Source of the DNA: JAUWKC01 sp035529895
GTDB taxonomy: Bacteria; Planctomycetota; Phycisphaerae; Sedimentisphaerales; Anaerobacaceae
Assembly (NCBI GenBank): GCA_035529895.1
Contig: DATKVV010000034.1
Coordinates: forward strand, 62,001 to 126,000
Direction: 5' to 3'
DNA length: 64,000 nt
The position numbers were made by a program, and so were the translations under genes. The notes below the pieces were generated by a model. It saw nothing but the letters and a program-made list of their open reading frames with translations. It did not search any database and was not told the DNA's origin. Positions 59,051-64,000 of the stretch are shown here, piece by piece. The stretch's first letter is position 1. Each line of letters starts with the position of its first letter.

Positions 59051-61225
59051 TCATTGTTGGCTCTTTAACGCAGCCATGTTTTCAACACGTGTTCTGCACA
59101 TCCGCGCTTTACTGGCATAAAGACTGCTCGGAGCGCTCCTTATAACACGATCAAAACCCTCTCTCGCGGCCTCGTACTTGCTCTGTAACATATAACAGTA
59201 ACCCGCCAAAAAGTTGACCCCGGGCAAATCCTGCGTCTCGGGATATTCCTCTTTCAAACTGGAAAGACTCTCTAAAGCCTTCTCCGGCTCACCAATCTGA
59301 ATGTAGGCAAGACTCTCCATTAGTATCGCATCTTTCACAAGACTTGTGTGGGTTCCCTTGTTATCGGCAACAAAACTCTCGATATTTTTTCTGGCCTCGG
59401 CGTATCCGCCGCCGTAAAATACACATTTACAGAGTTGAAATTTGAATAATGCTCTGTCGTCTTTAGAGTCGCAGCGATTCAAAATGTCCTTGTATAATTC
59501 GGCAGCTTTCTCAAAGTTTCCATCGCTCAAATTTGTCTCCGCAACCATGCAGTCCCTGCAAAATTTCACTCTGGGCCTGCTGGCAAGATAAGCAAAGTAT
59601 TTCCGGCCCCACCGATTCGCGTTGTTGCCGAGACAAGACTCGACAACAACCGGCCATCGGGAAGGGTACTCTACCTCAGCGAATAAAGCATCCAGGAATC
59701 GTTCGAATGTGCTCCAATCCTTCTTCGACTCGAAATATTTGCACACTCTCTCGACTATATTCCTCGAGGGCCGCTCGGCAGCAGGACTTCCACGAAGCGA
59801 CTCAATTACCGCCGCGTAATCGTCGGAACACTCGTTCTCAAGCCACCATATCAAGGCCTCTGTCTGTGCCGGCACATATTTGTGACACCAGCGACTGAAC
59901 ACCTTATTGTATGCATCGGTGATATCCTTCTTTGACGCGCCGGCAGCCTCTCTTGCCTTGGCCAACTGCGCATACGCGGCAATCATCCCATCCTCCGTAG
60001 CTGCGCCGCTGTCGGGATGCTCCTGCCGCCATCCGGTATAAGCAGCCAGAGTGTCTTCCAGAAATCTGATTGCGGAGTTTGTCTTCTGTTCACGGACCAT
60101 CATCTTCGCCTTTGCCGCTACTTCCTTAAGGTAGTCTTTGTTGTTTTCGTCAAGAGAACCGGTCACGCTATCATACATTTGTCTATTTCCCTTCTCATGC
60201 AGCCACAGTAACACGCACGCACAATTTGATGAGGAAGGTGTACCTTGTTCGAGGGCAAGTTTATATGCCGCTTCAACATCCTTTTCCGGGAAGCCGGCAA
60301 CATCTTTGGCTTTTGCCAACAGAAAATTCAGATCGAAAGACAGCTCTCTGAAGCACGATACATATTTGTTTGGTTTTCTCTCGATGTATTGCTCAAGTTC
60401 ACCGATGCTTTGCTCAAGTAGCGGTATCGCCGTTTTTACTTGTTGCTTTTCCATAAATGCCTGTGCCCGTTCGAGAACGCCTGTCAACGTTTGCGGCACC
60501 GGATTGAATCCGTACAGCTTGCCGATAATAGCCTCGCTTAGTGCACGGTCGTAAATGCGGATGTCATCAAGCTTGCCGAAGTATTGCCGGTGTGCTCGGT
60601 CTGTCCCAATCCCGATATTGGCTTTGGTCACGCCGCCCATCGGCTTCCTGGATGTTCCCCCCTCTGCCAGTCGGCCATTGTGATAGATTCGCTGGAGACC
60701 TTTTACGCTATCCACGACAAAAGCATAGTGATTCCACTTGCCGGCCCAATCCTCGAGACTTGCTTCACGCCATGCCTCGCTATCGGCATTGGGATAACCT
60801 GTTGCGATCTGGACCACGCCCGCTTGCCAGGCCGTATAGATGCTTAACACAAAGTGGTGATCCGGCCCGTCTCCAGCTCCCGCCTGCAATATTACCTTCG
60901 TGTCGTTAGGCTCTTGTGCGTCGCCATTTACCCAAACCGAAACAGTTATAGCTTTATCGGCACTACTAAACACCGCACTTGGAATAGACACCCCGTAGGT
61001 CCCATCAAAGTTCAAACAACCACCATACTTGCCGTCGGAATACCACTTGGGTGTCCCTTCTATCACCGTGCCGTGATGACCGTTGCCGCTGGAGTCTTTC
61101 ACCGTTGTGCCGCTCGTCTCGTCAAACTCCCAGTGGGCCACCAGTTTTGCGCTCGCTGCGCCGCCGGCCAGACCCACCACTAACATCACAACCCAAACTG
61201 CCGAAGTATCACACTTGGTTTTCAT
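59051..61225 (-). CDS. Exported LamG-TPR protein 3
   Basis: A 724-aa paralogue with signal peptide (VWVVMLVVGLAGGAASA), LamG domain (KLVAHWEFDETSGTTVKDSS ... GKLDDIRIYDRALSEAIIGK) and TPR-like region. The repeats include AYAQLAKAREAAGASKKDIT and ALIWWLENECSDDYAAVIES, segments that recur almost unchanged in proteins 1 and 4 (REAAGLPKKDVADAY; ALIWLFENDCMREF). The tail is FLAGYCYMLQSKYEAAREGF. It starts 82 bp after protein 4 and ends 39 bp before the esterase-like gene. Confidence 0.8.
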   Translation of the reverse strand: MKTKCDTSAVWVVMLVVGLAGGAASAKLVAHWEFDETSGTTVKDSSGNGHHGTVIEGTPKWYSDGKYGGCLNFDGTYGVSIPSAVFSSADKAITVSVWVNGDAQEPNDTKVILQAGAGDGPDHHFVLSIYTAWQAGVVQIATGYPNADSEAWREASLEDWAGKWNHYAFVVDSVKGLQRIYHNGRLAEGGTSRKPMGGVTKANIGIGTDRAHRQYFGKLDDIRIYDRALSEAIIGKLYGFNPVPQTLTGVLERAQAFMEKQQVKTAIPLLEQSIGELEQYIERKPNKYVSCFRELSFDLNFLLAKAKDVAGFPEKDVEAAYKLALEQGTPSSSNCACVLLWLHEKGNRQMYDSVTGSLDENNKDYLKEVAAKAKMMVREQKTNSAIRFLEDTLAAYTGWRQEHPDSGAATEDGMIAAYAQLAKAREAAGASKKDITDAYNKVFSRWCHKYVPAQTEALIWWLENECSDDYAAVIESLRGSPAAERPSRNIVERVCKYFESKKDWSTFERFLDALFAEVEYPSRWPVVVESCLGNNANRWGRKYFAYLASRPRVKFCRDCMVAETNLSDGNFEKAAELYKDILNRCDSKDDRALFKFQLCKCVFYGGGYAEARKNIESFVADNKGTHTSLVKDAILMESLAYIQIGEPEKALESLSSLKEEYPETQDLPGVNFLAGYCYMLQSKYEAAREGFDRVIRSAPSSLYASKARMCRTRVENMAALKSQQ

Positions 61226-61307
61226 ATTTCACCATCCTTTAATAATGACCGGACGCTTTGTCTTATTTTCAGCCTCCGTAGCATCAATAGCTATTCCGGG
61301 CGCTTGT

Positions 61308-63455
61308 TTACTCCGCCAAATTCCGAATACGCGTTACGTACGTACGGGCTGCCCCGACGTGGGAGCTTTCGGGATAGCCTCTTATAATGGAATTAAAAGC
61401 CTCCGCCGCGGCCTTGAATTTGCCCTGCAACATGTAACAGCGCCCAATAAAAAAAATAATCTCAGGCACATTCTTTGCCTCGGGATATTCCATCATCAAC
61501 ACAAAAAAACTGTCCATAGCTCTGTCCGGCTCACCAAGCTGAAGCTCAGCCTGCCCCTTCATCAGGACCCCTTTTGCGATTAGACTTCTGCTGGTTTTCT
61601 TATTGTTGGCAGTAAAACTCTCAAGCTGCGAAGCAGCTTCGCGGTATCTACCTCCATCAAACAAGCACCTGCAGAGTTGAAACTCATATAAGGCTTCGTC
61701 ATCTTCGGGACCACGGCGGTTCACAATACTGCGATATAACTCAGCAGCTTTGTCGAATTTCGCTTCAGCAATATATTTCTCGGCAACCAGGCAATCTCTC
61801 CCGAATTTCAGTCCTGGCTTGTTCTCAAGATACTTGGAGTATTTCTTTGCCGAGCGGGTTGCCTTACTATTGAACCAGGACTCCACGACTATTACCCATT
61901 CATAAGGGTGCTCAGCCGTAGTGAACAGGACATCCAGAAACCTTTCAAGCTCGGCCCATTTCTCTCTTGACTCAAAATGCGCGCAAACATTTTCGACCAC
62001 ATGATCGAAACATTTCTTAACATCCCGACTCTGCGTAAATGACTTAATTATCTCCGTAAACTCCCGCATGCAGTCATTTTCGAATAGCCATATCAAAGCA
62101 GCGGTTCGCTCGGGTACATAGGCAATACGGGAGGGACTAAACGTTCTGCTGTAGGCATTAGCGATATCCTGCTTTGATGCGCCATCAGCCTCTTTAGCTT
62201 TGGCGAGGTGAAAATACACCTCAGGCAGGCTGTCTACTGAACTAATATCAGCGTAAGGATGCTTATCCTGCCAGCGTGAATACGCAGCCAGATTCGCCTC
62301 CAGGAACCCCATCGTCACCTTCGGTTTCCGCTCGGCCATCATAAGTTTTGCCATCGTAGCCACCGCCCTCAGAAAACCTCTGTCACTTTGCATAAGAGGC
62401 TCAACGGCATCTTCATACGCTTGCGTGTTTACATTCCCGTATAGCCATAGTAGAGCGGGGCCCTGCCTCGGCATGGAAAGACAGGAAAATGCGTCTGATT
62501 CGACCGCCTGTTTGTACTCATTGACGACCTCTTCTTTGGGCGCGCCGGCGGCTTCCCGGGCTTTTGCCAGCAAATAATGCAGGTCAGGCAACATTTGTTT
62601 GTAGTACAGCACGACATGGTTCTGATTTTGTTGCTTCCACTTCTCATGTTCGGCGATTTGCTTTTCGAGAAAGGCTATCGCCTCTTGCGGCCTCTGCTTT
62701 TTAACCTCTGCCTCTGCATTCCGGACTGTGTCGATAAAACTTTGCAGCGTCGGTCCCGCCATAAACAATGCTAAACCCTGCCGGTACAATTGTCCAATCT
62801 GCTCGGCGTTTAGCGCACTATCGAAAATGGCTACGTCATCGATAAGACCGGAACAATCTTGCCAGCCCTTACCACGCTTTGTCAGCTCCGCGCCGATCCA
62901 GAGGGAGTCACCCTCGTGAACTTCCAACTCGCCCGAACTGCCTGTTGAAGCGTCCTCATTTCCGTCTACATATACGCGAATTATTGAGCCATCGTACACT
63001 CCGGCGATATGATGCCATTCGGCGTTGGGCACCTTTTTAATTCCATAAAGCGTCTGTGTTGGTCTGACGTTGTTGCAATAGAAACTTACAGTGCCTGTAT
63101 CGGCTTCTCTTGCGAGCGTCCAACTCTGCGAGCCCTTGCAGATGAGCGGCTGAGTACTTGTAGGCGGCCTCTCGAATTTCACCCAGCAGGCGACCGTGAT
63201 TTCCTTGCGAATGTTCAATACCGAGTCGCGCCCACAGTCAAGATAATCACCGCTGCCGTCCAGGCTCAGCACATTACCCCTTTTGGAATCTTCCATAATC
63301 TTCGCATCCCCGACCACAGTGTAAGTACTGTCGTTACCGTTGCTTTCAAACTCATAGTGCGCCACTGGAGCGGAAACGTCGGCGATAGCCGCACACACAG
63401 ACGTCATTGCCAGAATCACAGCCAGAGCCTTTAATTCACCAAATATTCTTTTCAT
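61308..63455 (-). CDS. Exported LamG-TPR protein 4
   Basis: A 715-aa paralogue. Signal peptide LKALAVILAMTSVCAAIA, LamG domain with APVAHYEFESNGNDSTYTVV, KEITVACWVKFERPP and SGLIDDVAIFDSALNAEQIG, then the common helical region and the tail FFIGRCYMLQGKFKAAAEAF followed by GYPESSHVGAARTYVTR. It lies 58 bp after the partial esterase/5'-nucleotidase-C gene. Proteins 3 and 4 follow one esterase-type gene just as proteins 1 and 2 follow the other, so the cluster grew by duplication of a three-gene block. Confidence 0.8.
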   Translation of the reverse strand: MKRIFGELKALAVILAMTSVCAAIADVSAPVAHYEFESNGNDSTYTVVGDAKIMEDSKRGNVLSLDGSGDYLDCGRDSVLNIRKEITVACWVKFERPPTSTQPLICKGSQSWTLAREADTGTVSFYCNNVRPTQTLYGIKKVPNAEWHHIAGVYDGSIIRVYVDGNEDASTGSSGELEVHEGDSLWIGAELTKRGKGWQDCSGLIDDVAIFDSALNAEQIGQLYRQGLALFMAGPTLQSFIDTVRNAEAEVKKQRPQEAIAFLEKQIAEHEKWKQQNQNHVVLYYKQMLPDLHYLLAKAREAAGAPKEEVVNEYKQAVESDAFSCLSMPRQGPALLWLYGNVNTQAYEDAVEPLMQSDRGFLRAVATMAKLMMAERKPKVTMGFLEANLAAYSRWQDKHPYADISSVDSLPEVYFHLAKAKEADGASKQDIANAYSRTFSPSRIAYVPERTAALIWLFENDCMREFTEIIKSFTQSRDVKKCFDHVVENVCAHFESREKWAELERFLDVLFTTAEHPYEWVIVVESWFNSKATRSAKKYSKYLENKPGLKFGRDCLVAEKYIAEAKFDKAAELYRSIVNRRGPEDDEALYEFQLCRCLFDGGRYREAASQLESFTANNKKTSRSLIAKGVLMKGQAELQLGEPDRAMDSFFVLMMEYPEAKNVPEIIFFIGRCYMLQGKFKAAAEAFNSIIRGYPESSHVGAARTYVTRIRNLAE

Positions 63456-63513
63456 CTTCGTCTATCCTCTCATCAAGGCCATATTGTTTAAGACATCATT
63501 TCCACTTGAGAAC

Positions 63514-64000
63514 TCAGAACATATTTAGCCTGAGACTATCCAACTGAGCATCCATATCCAAATTCTTGATTCTGCACAGATAGCTTTTCAGCAGAGGAAC
63601 TACCCAGCCCTCTTCCAAAATCTCATAATCCTTTAACGCCATTCCAATTCTTTCACCGTTAATCAGCTTATAATGGAGAGCAACCGTATACTTTCCGTCA
63701 TTTCCCAACTCACCGAGCGCCAAAACATTTCCGCCGCCTTCTTTTTGTGTCTTGGTAAGGCTTACCCCCTCAACAGCCGGCGCCGAAACTCCCTCTTTGA
63801 GGATATCATTCGACAGTACCATAAGCATGCCTCTCAGGTCCTTGCCGCTCGTCCGGATTTTTACAACCCAGTTGTTTCGGAAAGTATTGTACAAGTCGCG
63901 ATACGTAATTGGTCCGACCTCGATTGAACCGCTAAACCTGAAAGGATTCTTACAAACCGCCACATGCGCGTTGAGCTGTTCTTTGATAACCCTTGCGACC
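63514..64000 (-). CDS. 5'-nucleotidase-C-like domain, paralogue of the esterase fusion, cut by the window edge
   Basis: The frame is open through base 64000 and the visible 161 residues are the C-terminus. They align along their whole length with the end of the protein at 56261: VIKEQLNAHVAVCKNPFRFS versus AIKEELQAEIAVCENPFKFS, GPITYRDLYNTFRNNWVVKI versus GRITYRDLFSSFKNHWIVKV, VALHYKLINGERIGMALKDY versus VALSYKLINGQQLGVIFEDY. The 5'-nucleotidase C-terminal fold would bind a nucleotide or sugar ligand. The missing part is expected to carry the esterase-like domain. Confidence 0.75.
   Translation of the reverse strand, partial: VARVIKEQLNAHVAVCKNPFRFSGSIEVGPITYRDLYNTFRNNWVVKIRTSGKDLRGMLMVLSNDILKEGVSAPAVEGVSLTKTQKEGGGNVLALGELGNDGKYTVALHYKLINGERIGMALKDYEILEEGWVVPLLKSYLCRIKNLDMDAQLDSLRLNMF

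Overview
The window looks like a piece of a Planctomycetota genome, most likely class Phycisphaerae and an anaerobe or facultative anaerobe. This is inferred from gene content only. The signs are a Cys-type sulfatase followed by its oxygen-independent radical-SAM maturase, pseudopilin-like proteins with the AKE-VCLSNL signature, a huge beta-helix protein ending in a dockerin-like D-x-D-x-D module, a PEP-CTERM protein, LamG/TPR proteins, and ECF sigma factors overlapping large membrane-anchored partner genes. No rRNA, tRNA or CRISPR array was seen.

Region 1 (1-10250) handles sulfated sugars and the surface: the end of a sugar-isomerase-like gene, a sulfatase, its maturase, a remnant of a TIM-barrel sugar epimerase, three tandem pseudopilin-like genes, a 1083-aa beta-helix/propeller/dockerin-like protein and a PEP-CTERM protein. 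Region 2 (10690-14931) has metK, a DUF547 protein and an unknown exported protein. Region 3 (15238-25968) is a peptide-utilisation island: an M2/M3-like zinc peptidase lipoprotein, a tricorn-type protease, two OPT transporters and a POT transporter. Region 4 (26369-29966) is regulatory and metabolic: STAS, tandem ACT, an HTH-pseudoreceiver, a DegT aminotransferase and a small membrane protein. Region 5 (30155-37095) has two ECF sigma/partner pairs, each with a 4-bp overlap, flanking an M1-like protein that has lost a zinc ligand. Region 6 (37191-39086) has a HAD hydrolase and a URO-D/methyltransferase-like gene.

Region 7 (about 39190-45365) is a scrapyard of mobile and broken DNA. It holds a 5'-truncated group II intron fused to the 3' end of carA, several dispersed repeats, a MITE, and a shattered type I restriction-modification locus (hsdM and hsdS remnants). 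Nested in that locus are an AT-rich three-gene module (TIGR04255-like protein, 57-aa acidic protein, 189-aa protein), a DUF559 nuclease element inside hsdM, and a GIY-YIG-like gene with a zinc ribbon.

Region 8 (45581-64000, all on the minus strand, open at the right edge) is the best candidate for an undescribed system. It reads as one long operon: [esterase/5'-nucleotidase-C protein, LamG-TPR, LamG-TPR] twice, then an ABC-2 exporter (ATPase and permease), a small exported protein, two TPR proteins, and a sulfatase-fold lipoprotein whose nucleophile and one metal ligand are replaced. I infer a cell-envelope assembly or uptake machine. Its substrate is unknown.
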